A stretch of 64,000 bases of DNA from Gautieria morchelliformis (GCA_015179125.1 WHVA01000371.1:1-64000), one strand, 5' to 3'. Counted from the first letter of the stretch, positions 32,034 through 44,446 are shown. A program made the numbers and translations. Notes: a model not told the origin generated them from the letters alone.

Positions 32034-32620
32034 CAGCGTGAGCTTCAAGTTGAATTTTGGGCGCCCATAGATCGTCTCAAGGTCTCTCTATCTTCCTTGC
32101 GAAACACATCGAGTGTTAAGTAGGCATGTGGAGCTGGACCCACACCCGTCTACAAGTAAACGCATTGTTCGCGGTCCAAGAGCCGGGAACTTGAGCAATA
32201 CAATATTTTGAATTGACGAACGCTTTGATGCAGTCCAAGAACCGGGATTTGCATGGGCGCGATCGTACCCGCCGGCCTTTGCCGACCCGATCCGCTGCTC
32301 CACGTGGTAGGCTTGGAATCGTGGGTTCTTGGGGCTTGGGGGTGCCTGGGTCTTTGATACAGTAGTGTGCCTGGGTTCTGTATCTCAGGAATGTAGATCC
32401 AGAAGCACGTGCTCGCGTATCAATGATGCACCAAGCTTCTCACAGACGCCTACAGTTCACCACACGGTCTGACACAACCGCCGTCATGCTCTGAGGCCTG
32501 CATAATGTGGACAATGGGATTCATGTGAGCGGCGACGCTTCCCGAGTTGCTTGTCTGATTCATACCGGGAGGCACTTGCGCTCATGCTTGTCCAGGTCTG
32601 ACTACCGACATCAGGAACGG
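32034..32620 (-). repeat. Dispersed repeat A, copy 3
   Basis: Matches copies 1 and 2 from GAGCTTCAAGTTGAA to TGTCCAGGTCTGACTACCGA, with an internal duplicated 'GTCCAAG.GCCGGGA' block (32177-32250). The FunK1 coding that follows copy 2 is absent here beyond the first few codons. Confidence 0.8.
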
Positions 32621-33221
32621 CCGATTCCGGCTTGTAATTCGGCCATATTTACACAGCGCCACCGGCGCTACTGGTAGGTCACGTCAGCTACGTAGCTGCG
32701 CTGGGTTCGACGGAGCTATACAAATGGTTCCGTGGCGCGCAGCGCGCACTAGGTAGACCTACGGCTTTCTACTAGGCCTCTAGTGCCCCTCCACCTTCCC
32801 CAACCTTGACAAGCCCGAGCCGCCTCCTCGCTCATCCACTTCCCCTCGGAGTCCACCCTCCTAGAAACGTCTGCGTGAGTCCATTCGTGCCCTCCGAGTC
32901 TCTTCACCCCGCGGGCCGCTCACGAACCTTTTTTTCGGTCTCTGATATGCTGGCCTCCTCTTCCTGAAGCCGCGTTATGACTCGGAGGCGTCGGTCTGGA
33001 CTGAGGCTGCAAACGGGAGCGACATCAGCAATGCATCCTAGTCAGTCGCGCATGAGATAACGATCGTGAGACCGTGTCGAGATATCTGAAGATCAATGAT
33101 CTGTGACGAGAACCATCATTCGAGGCACTGCGAGCCAGGCATCCGTATGTTGACCGAGGGAACTAGATTACTATTTCATTGACGCGACTAGAACTCTAAA
33201 TCATATTCGGCTTCGCGTGTA
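32621..33221. other. Upstream region of FAD monooxygenase, no gene seen
   Basis: No open frame of note. The last 200 bp could hold the promoter of the plus-strand monooxygenase start at 33222, but no clear TATA box was found. Confidence 0.3.
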
Positions 33222-33483
33222 ATGTCAATGTCTCTCCCTACAGAAACACAAATCCTCGTCGTTGGAGCGGGTCCGAATGGCATGGCGTGCGCAATCACGC
33301 TCAAAGCGCTCGGGGTGCAAGTGACCATCGTAGATGCACTTTCTCGAGGCAGGTACGAATCCCGTTCGTCCCTTGTCTCTCCGCACACTTTAGAAGTACG
33401 TCTGAGATATGGAACTTGCAATGAGTTCGCTCATACCTCCACTAATGGCAGGAATTGGACACAGTTGGTCCGCTGTCAGCCGG
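33222..33483 (+). pseudogene. FAD-binding monooxygenase, N-terminal fragment
   Basis: Exon 1 (33222-33395) reads MSMSLPTETQILVVGAGPNG, MACAITLKALGVQVTIVDAL, SSLVSPHTLE. This is the Rossmann GxGxxG (GAGPNG) FAD site of aromatic-hydroxylase-type flavoproteins. A 56-bp intron (GTACGT..GGCAG, 33396-33451) leads to exon 2 (ELDTVGPLSAG). At 33483 the sequence switches to LINE L4 with a shared GG. The next part of the same gene lies inverted at 34301-34620. Enzymes of this family hydroxylate phenols or related rings with NAD(P)H and O2. The remainder, including the NADPH and C-terminal parts, was not found. Confidence 0.83.
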
Positions 33484-34300
33484 TAACTTGGAATCTCGCT
33501 CGATTTTCCTGTGTTCTGCCAGAGCGTCGGGTGTGTGACTGACTGGTACATACTCCCACAAGCACGGATACTGCTCTGTCTTTTACCATGGATGTGCCGC
33601 TGAACTTCTCTATGAACGCCTCCCTGTGCGTTTGAATCCACTTCGCTCCTTGCGGCTTGCTGAGATCTAGTATGACCCCCCCGTTCGTTAGTATTTTGGC
33701 CCCGATGAAGATTACCTCTGTGTCTCCTTTGAGTTCTCCGAGTGGGGTCACAGCTTCGTTAGCCTTGGTAACTATCTCCCACTCTGATAGTGTCGCTAAC
33801 GTGTTCTGTTCCGCATTAGGCTCCTTGTCAATTAGTACTTGGCATTCCCTCGCTTTCGCTTTCGCTAGGTTGCTTGGGTGGGACAGTGGGACGTTGCCCC
33901 ATAGGGCCGCCGCGTACGTTGTGCCTGCCGCTGTCGCTCCTCCTGCCCCTTCCTCTCGCATGCGGTGTGCTTCGCTCGCCTGTCCCACCACCTTCTGCGC
34001 ATGCTCTGCCGTTGTCCTCAACGTTGCCGTGGCTTCCTTGGCGGTGTTAACCGTGTCGCTTAGCCTGTCAAAGACAACAGCCAGGCTCTTCTCGACATAC
34101 TGTGCCATTGTGTCCGCTGTGTTCTTAGCTGCGCTGTCCATTAGGACCATCGCGACCGCCCTTGCCCCTTCCTGTACCAGTTTCGCGCCTGGGCTGTGTG
34201 CTATGGACAGCAACACGTAGCGGATTTGTTCGAGCGATGGCATGTCGTCTTTAGGGAGGAAGCCATTCCTGTCGCCCTAGCTGAGCACGCAAAAACACAA
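33484..34300 (-). mobile_element. LINE L4, ORF1 fragment
   Basis: Minus-strand ORF1 piece homologous to L1-L3: MPSLEQIRYVLLSIAHSPGA, GTTYAAALWGNVPLSHPSNL, AKAKARECQVLIDKEPN and VIFIGAKILTNGGVILDLSK, ending at RKIERDSKL-type sequence. Both ends are truncated, with no 5' UTR, knuckles or tail. A frameshift lies near 33550 and another near 34270. It is more diverged than L1-L3 and so is a separate subfamily. It sits between the two oppositely oriented parts of the FAD monooxygenase. Confidence 0.82.
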
Positions 34301-34620
34301 AAACCTTAAGGAAAACATGACGAACCGTGGACTGTGATCCATCGGCGCCGATGACATATTGCGCGACAACACTACTTCCGTGTTCAAGACTCACTTCCAC
34401 ACCTCGGACGTTGCTTGCCATGCCTACCACTTTCTTATTCCAGATCACATTTACCCCTTCTCTCTTGAGTCTGTCCTCGAATATGCTCTCTACGTCACTC
34501 TGCGAGATAAGCGGCGTTGGTGGGAAACCGGGTAAGCTTGTATAATTTGCTGACGTCTACAGCTATGAGAGTGTCTGTACCTCCGTGGAAGGTAACACCT
34601 TTAGAACTGATCCCGTTGTC
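34301..34620 (-). pseudogene. FAD-binding monooxygenase, middle fragment (inverted)
   Basis: The minus strand reads LLDNGISSKGVTFHGGTDTL, IAVDVSKLYK, FPPTPLISQSDVESIFEDRL, KREGVNVIWNKKVVGMASN and VAQYVIGADGSQSTVRH. GADGSQS..R is the conserved DG motif of FAD hydroxylases. The first residues follow on from the ..PLSAG end of the plus-strand fragment at 33483, so these are two consecutive parts of one gene in opposite orientation. It meets copia-A2 at about 34621 and LINE L4 at about 34300. Confidence 0.82.
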
Positions 34621-35682
34621 GAGCAATTCCAAGTGTGAGCTTGTAATGCTTCGTGCCTTTCAAATATTTGAAGACACATTTTACTGCATTCCAATGTGTA
34701 CCACCTGGATTTTCGAGGAATTGTGAGCAATGACACCGCAAATGCAATGTCAGGTCGAGTGGCTACAGCTGCCCACATCAGTGATCCTATGGCTTGCCTG
34801 TATGGAAAATTCGACATGGCTTTCTTGCCTCTCTCTGTAGAAGGACATTGGTCTTTAGATAATTTTACGGCTGGATCAAGAGGCGTAGCATAAGTCTTCG
34901 CATCTTCGAGATTGAATTTTTTGATGATCTTCTCGATGTATGCGGGTTGTGAAATTGCAATGGTTTTCTTCTGCCAGTCTCTTTCGATTTTAAGGTTCAA
35001 TAGCCAATGAATCTCGCCTAGATCTTTCATACTGAAGACCTGAGCAAGATCTCATTTGACTTCGTCCAGGACTGACTGATTCTCAGCTGTGAAGGTAAGG
35101 TCGTCCACAGCTGTTGCAATGATCACATGCCCCTTTCTACCACGTCTATAAAATACAGCCCCATCTGTGGCTGATGTAGTGAATCCTAACTTGTGGAATT
35201 CACCACTTAGACGTTTGTACCATTCCCTTCCAGATTGTTTGAGGCCATAGAGTGCTTTCTTCAAAAGTAGCACTTCGTCTTTGTCTCTGGACTCATATCC
35301 ATATGGCTGCTTCATGTAAATAGGTTCAGGAAACGTAGCATTGAGGTATGCATAGTCCACGTCCATTTGATGAATAGGTCAGTCATTCCTAGCAGCAATG
35401 GCGCATATGATCTGTGGGGAGGATAACCGAGCAACAGGTGAGTATGTCTCATAATAGTCGACTCCAAACTTCTGTGTGAAGCCTTGGGCGACCATTCTCG
35501 ATTTAGGCATTATTGGTTTCCCTTCTGGATTACGCTTCCAAAGGTAGACCCATTTGTTACCGACAATATTGGCTCCAGGAGGTGGTTTGGCTCGTTCCCA
35601 CACTCCTTTGTCGATTAGGGCCTCGTACTCTGTGTCCATTGATTTCTTCCACATAGGATTATTCAGAGCTTCGTCTGTATTG

Positions 35683-36712
35683 TGTCAAGATTGGTTTTCA
35701 GGCGTTAATATCGTGTATTAGTGAACACAGTGAATTCCCGAATAACTTGTGCGAATAAGTATGCCGTTCGGTAAATAGGTGAACCAATGAATGTTCACAA
35801 GGTAAGAGGGTTTGCCTAACCGGGCTCACCCTATCTACAGTCGTAGTGAAATAGCCTGTGACTCTTGACGATGTAACGTGCAAGATCTCACGGAAGGGCT
35901 GTCTAAGTCTCGACAATCCCTTCGCTGGCGAAGGTACTCCTTCGGAGCCCTTGCCACCAGCACAGAAAATGGTTTGAAGGCTAAGGTAACGAAGATGAGG
36001 TATGGGAACTCACCAGTGATGCCTAAGTCCTTTGCTAGTCAAAGATGGGAATCTCCAAGAGAAGGCTTAAGATGATGACCACGGCGAGGTCAAAGCTGCA
36101 CAAGATGAATGACGTATGATAATTGAACTGGGGAATATACATGCGAATGTAAACTACTTATATCGAATGCTCGTAAGGTATCAGCGAATAGGAAAGAGGC
36201 CGTTTGTGAGTCAGGGTTGGATAGGGGTGCGTGGTCATGATACTATGTAGATGGAATAAACATACAATAGAGTGGGGGAGAATGCGAACATGAAACGACG
36301 GAGAATAAAGGGAGCGAAGGCATTTATGGACAAAACCATGTCTTGGGACCCGCATACACGCTACCCTGCACGGGCTCTTCGTTTACTGGGTTGATCCCGC
36401 ACGGCCTATGGAAAAGACATCCTGCGATCACACCTTGGCCATACGAACACCCAATGGGGTTGGATTAAGAAGATGATGGGGTTAATGATGAACCATCATG
36501 CCGGGTGAATGGTATCGATCATATTCAATGGCGTGCCTGCTGACAAACTGTGCAAGCAGTGAATAGCGGTTCGGAGAATGGGGCGAACAGCGGGTAGAGT
36601 GGACGTAGAGGGGAAGTGGTCGGTAGGTGCAGCGAACTCTGGCGAAGATGCTAGGGAGTGATGAGGGTGAACATAGAGGTAGCGCGGTAGGAGAAATAAA
36701 CCGGTCGTGACA
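35683..36712 (-). mobile_element. Solo LTR (1,030 bp) inserted in copia-A2
   Basis: Bounded by TGTCAAGATTGG and GGTCGTGACA (TG..CA, inverted TGTCA/TGACA tips) and flanked by a perfect 5-bp duplication, TATTG, at 35678-35682 and 36713-36717. The copia-A pol sequence is continuous on both sides. There is no internal coding, so it is a solo LTR left by LTR-LTR recombination. Minus orientation is likely because that strand begins TGTCACGACCGG, a common gypsy LTR start; the gypsy assignment is tentative. Confidence 0.85.
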
Positions 36713-39316
36713 TATTGCTAGGTTCAATTTGACTCAAATCCGGTGCCTTGTCACTGTTTTGACTGTCAGTTGGAAACGCACTGATGGCACACTCGTAGTC
36801 TGAGATCTTGTTATGGGACCTGTTGGGGCCGGCTGCACTTGTTGTTGACGGATCCTTTCGCTTCTCCTTATCGGTTCAGCTTCTCTAGGTCTGTCATCAA
36901 CTCACTGAATGGGTTGCATCTCTTCAAGATATTCCTCTGGTGCACTTTCATCAGTTTCTTCGATCTTTGCCTCTTCGCTGACTAACTGACTGGGCACAGG
37001 CACTGATGCCGGAATGGCCATCTTCTCCTCTCTAGATGTAGGTAGCTTGGATTCCTCAATAGAAATGATTGGGACTGTTCCCTTCTTCATCTCTGAATCA
37101 AACACGACGTTTCGCACGACAGAAACTTTGTGAGAGTCAGGCCAATAAACATAATGACCATGCCTCTGCGCAGAAATTCCTATCCACCGAGCTCTTTTGG
37201 CACCAGCTTCCAATTTATCTCCCTGAGTGACCTTTACATAGACTTCAGTTCCCCATGTGTGAATGTCTTTGAGGTTCGGTTTCTCATGGTGAATCATTTC
37301 ATAAGGCATTTTATCCGGTAGAGCTCTTGTATGCATCCTGTTCCTAAGATAATTGGCATGCTGTATCGCATAGCCCCATAATATCTTAGGAAGGCCTGAT
37401 TCGAATAGCATGGCACGAGTTCTCTCAGTGAGAGTTCGGTTCAGACGTTCGGCAACACCATTAGACTCTGGTGTGTCGTGTACTGTCAACCGATGCTTCG
37501 TACCTTGTTTGGCCAGGTGCTGTTCAAATTCAGAGCTCGTATACTCGCCCCCTCGGTCAGAAACAAGTGCCTTGATGTGCACATTTCTCTGTCGAGGCAT
37601 TAGAGCCTCGTAGAGCTTGTACTTTGAGAATGCTTCTGATTTGTTTGCCATGAGATAGATCACCGATTCCTTGAGTAGTCATCGATAAAAGAGACATAAT
37701 ATGACTTTTTATCGATTGTGAGGTGCCTTGCAGGTCCCCAGACATCAGAATAAATTCTGTCACCGAATTTTGATGTACGGTCTCTGGGTTCTTGAGGAAG
37801 AGGTTTGCATGCAATCTTGGCTTGAATGCACGCATCACAGTCAATTCTATCGCCTGTGGAGCTCAGTTCAATGCCCAATATCATGCCACGGTTAAGTAAA
37901 TGTTGTAGGGACTTCTGTGAGATGTGCCCCATCTTCTGATGAATTTCCATGGCAGACAAACACATATGGGCTTGAGCACTTGGTGACTGGAGGTCTAGTC
38001 GATATAAGCCATTGACCTTCGGTGCTTGCATCAATACCTTTCCAGCAGTGTTAGATATTGTGCATTTATGGCCACCGAGTTGAATATCGTAGCCAGCATC
38101 ATCGCACCGACCGATTGAGACAAGGGTAGCAGCAATTTTTGGTGCATAGTATGTATCTTGCAACATGACTTCTACTGTTTTATCTCCAACCTTATTGGAT
38201 AATACGAGCAGTCCTGAACCGAAGGCATCAAAGGTGCCTTTGTTGGCTGCTCGGATAGTCCTCGGCTGTGAGAATTGACAGTAGTTCCTCAATAAATTTT
38301 TGTGAGGAGTCATATGCGATGTCATTCCGGTGTCGAGTATGACTATAACTCCTGAGGATGTGCTCGAATTAAAATTAGAGCACTCGTCGAAATTGGTGAA
38401 GGCAAGATGCCCATCATCAGTTTCCTCAGAAGAGGACTCTTCTTCGGCAACATTCGCTTTTGCTTTACCCTTCTTCTTCTTCTTGCCTTTGGCTTTTTTC
38501 TTCTGACGTGGTCCTTGACCTTCTTTACCACCTCCTTTAGCCCAGCAATTTTCGATGGAATGTCCAGGCTTTTTGCAGTTGGTGCATACATGCGCCTTCT
38601 GCGCCTTCTGGTCCTTCTTAGTAGATGAACCAATAAACACCTGCCCTTCTTGCGGGAGTGTTTTCTTCCTGTCATACTGAGCCTTTAGTACCCTAATAAT
38701 GTCATCAGGGACTAAGGGCCTTCCGCATTCTTCAAGCAAAGTGGTGAGGGCATTCATGACTGCCTCATAGGATGGTGGAAGTGATGCAAGGATTATGTCC
38801 ATGAATTCTTCTTCAGAAACTCTGGCTCCCATCTCATTAAGATGAGCATATAGGTCTTGGGCCTTGTCCAAGTGGTCTCTCAAGTCTCCATCCTCAGGAC
38901 ATCTCATACTGCGGAGTTGTCTCTGCAGGCTGGTGAGGACCATCTTGGGCTTTTTGGTCATTTCATTGACCAGTGCATCCCAAGTCTCTTTTGCTGTCTT
39001 TTGCTTCTGTAGCATCAGAGCTAGTGACTCTGACACTGAGATGATGATTTGGGTCTTGGATTGTCCTTCTCTAGCAAGATATCTCTCTCCTCAGCCTTAT
39101 CCATCTGAGTTTCCTCAGCTTCTGTAAGAATATGGCCTGGGGGCATGACTGGAGGATCAGGAGGTCGAGTGACTCTCCATTCTACATGCTTGAGTAGATT
39201 TTTGGACTCGAAATAGCTGATGAGAGTGGCTCGCAACAATGGCCAATTACTTCCATCAGTAGCAAGCTTCTCAACACCCAGTAGCTTCTCAGAAGTGTCT
39301 CCGGGGCCCATAACCC

Positions 39317-39753
39317 TGTAGAGGACAGGAATTATAGGCAGTAGGTATGGACTTGTTGCTCAAAAGAATAAACTAGAAATTAATTCACTACAGAGAATTT
39401 CTAGGTCAATAAATCGAGAGAACACTAGACTAATTGACTTGCCTCTGTCAGTGAATTTAGTTGTCACTGAGAGAGGGGGAACTCTGTCTCACTGTGCATG
39501 TATTACTACCCGTCCCTTTAGCGCCCAAGAGCTCGCGCGTCGAAGTCATTTCAGACTCCGCTGGGTGCAGCCGCCTGTGAAAATAGAAATAACAAAATGA
39601 AATGGAGAGGTAGGGAGTGAGAGAAAAATTTCGAAAATAATCAGAGAAATGGGTACATGGTACAAGAATAATGTGAGAAGAAATTGAAACACCATACAAT
39701 AAATCGAATATATTATGCTTGATTTTGGTGCAGGAGCATAAATGCACCCAACA
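39317..39753 (-). repeat. 5' LTR of copia-A2 (437 bp)
   Basis: TGTTGGGTGC at 39753 to CCTCTACA at 39317 on the minus strand. Same family as the LTRs at 9688-10184 and 46443-46933, but about 55 bp shorter. Confidence 0.87.
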
Positions 39754-39789
39754 TTCTCTTTGGATCCCCCTTCGCAAGGTATGTGTCAT

Positions 39790-40002
39790 TGTAAAGATGT
39801 CTATCTTAAGCCTTAAGTCACAAGAGCACGACAGAACTTGACCAGTGTGTGGTATTCTGATGCTACGTAGTGACAGTGTAAGGGTAAGATGCGATGGGGG
39901 CCGCTAACCGGTTCCCACGCATAAACTATACAGTGGGTCCCTAAGGGGCCCACTGGGATTATGTAATAACTAGTGTACATGTAGATACATAGGTTATTTA
40001 CA
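39790..40002 (-). repeat. 3' LTR of gypsy-3 (213 bp)
   Basis: On the minus strand it starts TGTAAATAACC directly after the purine tract and ends ATCTTTACA. The tips TGTAAA/TTTACA and the CTACGTAGTGACAGTGTAAGG block are shared with the gypsy-1 LTR at 60764-60998. Confidence 0.8.
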
Positions 40003-40038
40003 CCCTCCGCCTCTATAGACAACTATAGGGGTTAACTA

Positions 40039-41989
40039 CTACTCATAGAGGTCATCCATGAGGGAGTCCTCTAGAGTGGCCGATACGATGACGTCGTCGT
40101 CGTACGGGGCCGGTGGAGCACGTGACTCCTCCGGGGGCACCTCCACGTCATCGGTGGTGATTGGGTGAGGCTGGTCGGCCTCACCACTAGCGGCGGTCTC
40201 CGGTTGGATGCTGGGGCCCGTGTCCTCGCGGAGCATGGCCTCAACGGCCGGGTCCTCAGTTTGAGGAGGGGGCCGGAAGCGCGCCAGCTCTCGGTCGAGC
40301 TGGGCATGAGTGAGGGGTCGCGGCACCGCGGCCCTCACATGGCTGGTCTCAATGACCTTTTGTTGGCCCTCGCGGGCGGCGGCACTGAATGCCGCGCCGG
40401 TGATGCTGCGTTGAACATAGTGTTCAATGCGCGCCACTCGCGAGCGAGTGACTCCCGCGTAGCGGGCCAACCACCTCGCGATCTCCGCAAGTGGGATGTC
40501 AGGGCCGGCTCGGCCCTCCACAGGGAATGGGCCCGTGATTGATAGCCGCAGGGTGGTGCTCTGGGGCGTCAGCACTTCCCTGGCGTCAACGAGGCTCGAC
40601 CATTGGTCTGTCGAGCCGAAGAGGTCGAGTAGCCTCGCCCTGAGAGGTGATGTGACCCCTTTGACCCAGGGCACAAGGGCCTTCAACCACATCCAGAAGT
40701 CCATGTCGTCTAGGTTGAAGGTGCCGTCCGCGTTGTCACGGATGGCGGATGGGATCCCTTCAGGGTTGTGTATCCAACCCTTCAGGATGGCCACGATATC
40801 GTGTGGGGTACCGCCCGCTATCACGAGACAATCCCTTTTGGGATTGCGAGCGCGTTGTTCGCGCTCGATGCGTTTGAATATGCCGATCATCTCGCGCATA
40901 CGCGCAAGCTGCGGCATTACTTTTGGCCGCACTATGAGTTCAACGAAGCGTGGGTCGTCGAGCGGGCAGACGTCGTACCATTGAGTACGACGCTGTTGGG
41001 CCTTTCCTACCAGCCGTGGGAGGAGGCCCATCTCGGAGATCGGTGGGTCTCCGAGTGGTATGATCACTCCCTCCCCTGGGTAGGGAGGGTGAACTGTCCC
41101 CGCCGGTGGAGGCAGAGCCACGTCAGGCCTGATGTACTGGGCCTCGATCTGTGCTACCCGCCGCTGAAGGGATGGTGTACGCCGGTGACGCCGTTAGGTA
41201 AGCGCTAATCGCGCTTTCCTTCGCAATGGCTAGCCCATTGACCATGTGGGGGGAGCCGCCCAGTTTCTTGCGCTTTTTCTTTGGCTGCTCTGCCAGCCGC
41301 TGTGCCCGTTCGGGGTCGTACGTCTTCCAGACAGATGAGTCGGACTCCCATACATCTGGGACGCCGTACGCAGAGTCGGAAGGTGCGCTCTGCCCTTCTG
41401 TTGTTGTCGTCGTCGGGGTTGGCGCCGACAATCGGGATGCTAGCCCCGATGCTGCGCGCGCCGGCACTGGCGCCCTCGCACGAGGTGATGATGGCCTGGC
41501 CACTGGGTCCATAGCCGGGTCATGTCGCAGCCTTTTTGAGGCAACGTGGGCCAGGGTAACCTGGAGCTCTAGTTCCTTGATCCTTGCGCGCTCGGTTGCG
41601 AGCGCGTCGTCATGGTCCTCGACCGCGCGTTCCAGCTCCTTGACCTCCTTTTTAAGGTCATGGATGTCCCGGAGGGGCTCCTCCCGTGCGTCACGCATGA
41701 TGCCCCATGGGAGCCATCCCCAGGCTGCATCGACAGCGTCGCCGATGTCCTCATCCCACAATTTGACCTTGCGGGTGCCGGTCGCGGCCCTAAGGTGCGC
41801 GGCGTAGTCTGCGCATGTTGCGCAATCGTCCGGGTGGACGATGGCGAGGGCGTCCTCCCAGCCCACAATCATCCAGTGCTCCTGGTCTATTGGAGCATGG
41901 AGAATGTCTGTGGCCCCTTGTCTCGGGGCTGATGTCCGCGTTGTGGATGTTGACGGGTCAACGTCCATACCATCTTTGGGGGGCATCAT
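40039..41989 (-). other. Accessory coding region of gypsy-3, 3' of the chromodomain
   Basis: Two adjoining minus-strand open stretches (41989-41123 and 41121-40039) lie between the chromodomain and the 3' LTR. The first has a Met-Pro-rich start, a Trp-rich segment, a Lys/Glu heptad-like stretch suggesting a coiled coil (DLKKEVKELERAVEDHDDAL) and a basic KKKRKKL tract. The second is rich in Pro, Arg and Asp, has an acidic C-terminus and no recognised domain. The position is unusual for gag. It could be a relocated gag-like or element-specific accessory gene. It is treated as part of the fossil, with about one break. Confidence 0.55.
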
Positions 41990-44446
41990 CTTCGTGGGTA
42001 GATGATGGTGGTTGCTTCCAAGAAGCGATGCGCCCTCGGAAAGATCTGAGGCGAAAATTTAACCGCACCGTGGGCGGCGCGTCACGTGGTTTGCACGTGA
42101 CAGACGCGTCTAGCGGCGTCTGGGGAGGTCACGTGGCTTGCCCACCCCCCGAAGCTCTAGATAGCTATCTACAGCTTCAAGGTCCTTGCAGGACAACATG
42201 GGTTCCCATGTCATGTCGCCTAGGGTCCAACGGACCTGGAACTCCAGGTTCGTCGAGTTTATCCATCGATGTGCGATAATCTCGTCGACGAGACACTCCT
42301 CGTCGTCATTTGCTCCGAAGTCATAAAATGACTTGGCCTCACGACGAGGGAACAATTCGTCGTTGTTAGCCTCGTATCGCCGTACGAGGCTGGAATGGAA
42401 GACCGGTGAAATGCGACGGCTTTTCAGTTCGTCGGGGAGATTGAGTGTCACCGTCGAAGCGTCGTTGTGAGCCTCGACGACGTGGTACGGTCCGATGTAC
42501 CGCAGGACTAGCTTTCTGGCTCTTCCTTTCGGGAGAGTTAGGTTTTGTGTCGAAAGGTAGACGTGGTCGTTGGCCACCTACGTGTCGCTCGCCATACATT
42601 TCTTATTTGCATGAAACGTTTGCATCACCCGATGCTCTATGATTGCATCGTGTGCCGCCATCAGGTTCCATTTTGCCTGATGTGCGAACCGGGCCACCCC
42701 CTTGAACGGGGTGTCCGCGGCTATGGGGAGGTCTATCCGCGGCATATAGCCGTGGTTCAGCTCGAAAGGTGCGAACCCTGTGGTCACGCTGTTGCTGTTG
42801 AGGGCGACCTCAACCATTGGGCATTTCACTGCCCAATCCTTCTGATCGTCTCTGACGACCGCGCGCAATATCTGGCCGATCGAGCGGTTTGCCCGCTCGG
42901 TTGCTCCATCTGTTTGTGGATGGAAGGCAGTTGACATGAGGAGCTTAGTCCCCATGAGTCGCTGGAGTTCACGCCAGAAGATAAACGTGAACTTTGAGTC
43001 CCTGTCCGAGACGATGGAGTCGGGAACTCCGTGTAGTCAGATGACCTCCTTCAGAAACAGCCAGGCTACTCCCTTAGCTGACACGCTCATCGTGGTTGGT
43101 ACGAGGTGTACGAGCGACGTTAGTCGGTCCATGACTACCATCAGGTAGTCACAGTCGTTGGATTTTGGCAGGGGCCCCATGAAGTCGATGCCAATCGACT
43201 GCCACGGCCTATCTGGAATGGGTAGGCTGTGTAGTAGGCCTTTGGGCCGTTGTGGCCCGGTTTTCGTCATCTGACACCTTGCGCACGATGTACAGAACAC
43301 TTCTATGTCTGGGTTCATGCCTGGCCACCAATATGCTCTTTGAACATAGTTCGAAGTCTTCAGATGGCCGTAGTGGCCGACTATCTGATGTGCCCGATCG
43401 ATGATAATTTCGATCAGCTTCCTTCCCCCTTGAAGAACAGAGCGGGGGATGGCAATGACGTCTCTCTTGAGCTGATTCTTAGTCCAGATCAGCCCATCCC
43501 AGATCCCGAATCTTGGGTGTGCGTCCGGGTGCGCCATGATCTTTGTGAACATGGTGTCCCTGTGGTATGCATCTCGTAGGACCTTAGACAGGTCCACGCC
43601 TTGCTCGACGAGCGGGCGCAGGGGTGCGCCGTCAATTCATGCGGCGATGGCTCTGACATCATCGTCGTCATCGCGGGACGCGGAGACATTCGCAGGCTCT
43701 GGTGAGCCCTCGTTTAATGCGGCGGCTTCCATTACTCTCGCCTCTGTCTTCTCAGCGAGGCGTTTAGAGCGTCTTGTCGCCGCTGTTTGCAATCCGACAT
43801 ACCGGTCGGTGGGCAATAACTCACCGTCTGGGTCTAAACGCGCATCCGCGTTCACGAAGACGTGGTCTGGGTGATTGTCATCACTCGTGTCGCTCTCGTA
43901 GTAGCGCGACAGGCATTCCGCTACCTTGTTCTCTACACCGTCTACATGAACGGTGTTGAAATTGAACCGGGATAGAAACTCCCACCATCTGACCTGTCGG
44001 TCAGATAGGCTCTTTTGGGTCTCGAAGTACTTGAGCCCCTTGTGGTCTGTGACGAGGGTGAATCTTCGCCCCAGCAGTTTGTCCTCCCATTTCATGAGAG
44101 CCTCGAGCACCGCAATCGTCTCGTGCTCGTGAGTCCGGTAGTGTTGCTGAGCAACGCGGAACTTCTTTGACAAGAAGCCAGCTGGTCGACAAGTTTTCCA
44201 GTCAGGGCCTTGGCCGTAGACCGCACCGACGCCGGCTTTTGATCCGTCGGTGATCACCCAGATCAGCTCTGGGCACCTTGCGTCTACTGGACGCAGGATC
44301 AGGGCCTTACAGGCCAACGCCTTAATGCTTTGCCAGCATTTGTCGAGCAGTGGTGTCCACTCGAATGGACGGTTATTACGCGCACAGCCCGATAGTGGGG
44401 TGGTATATGCGCTAACATCCAGCATGCAGTGTGCCAGATACTGTAT

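Larger units (their letters stand above)
34621..39753 (-). mobile_element. Ty1/copia element copia-A2, 3'-truncated
   Basis: Minus strand: 5' LTR (39753-39317), gag (about 39311-38400, with the CTNCKKPGHSIENC zinc knuckle), protease (about 38350-38150), GAG-pre-integrase and integrase (about 38000-36900), a gap at the solo LTR, then RT (about 35680-34650). RNase H and the 3' LTR are missing: it is cut off where the FAD monooxygenase fragment begins. The gag ATG lies only a few bases from the LTR. It is the only copia-A copy in the window with its front half. It is a broken fossil with about four breaks besides the truncation and the inserted solo LTR. Confidence 0.88.
39790..44446 (-). mobile_element. 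Chromovirus-type Ty3/gypsy element gypsy-3, 5'-truncated
   Basis: Minus strand: RNase H (44446-43900, with VITDGSKAGVG and LVTDHKGLKYF), integrase zinc and core (43600-42580), integrase C-terminus with a chromodomain (about 42577-42130, ending RWTLGDMTWEPML), an extra coding region (41989-40039), a purine-rich tract (GAGGCGGAGGG) and the 3' LTR (40002-39790). RT, protease, gag and the 5' LTR are missing, since copia-A3 begins at about 44447. It is a broken fossil with about four or more breaks. The LTR resembles that of gypsy-1. Confidence 0.85.

Noticed and set aside
41226-41807. 193-codon plus-strand open frame
   Set aside because: Antisense to the accessory coding region of gypsy-3. Ser/Arg-rich composition is typical of a shadow in GC-rich DNA.
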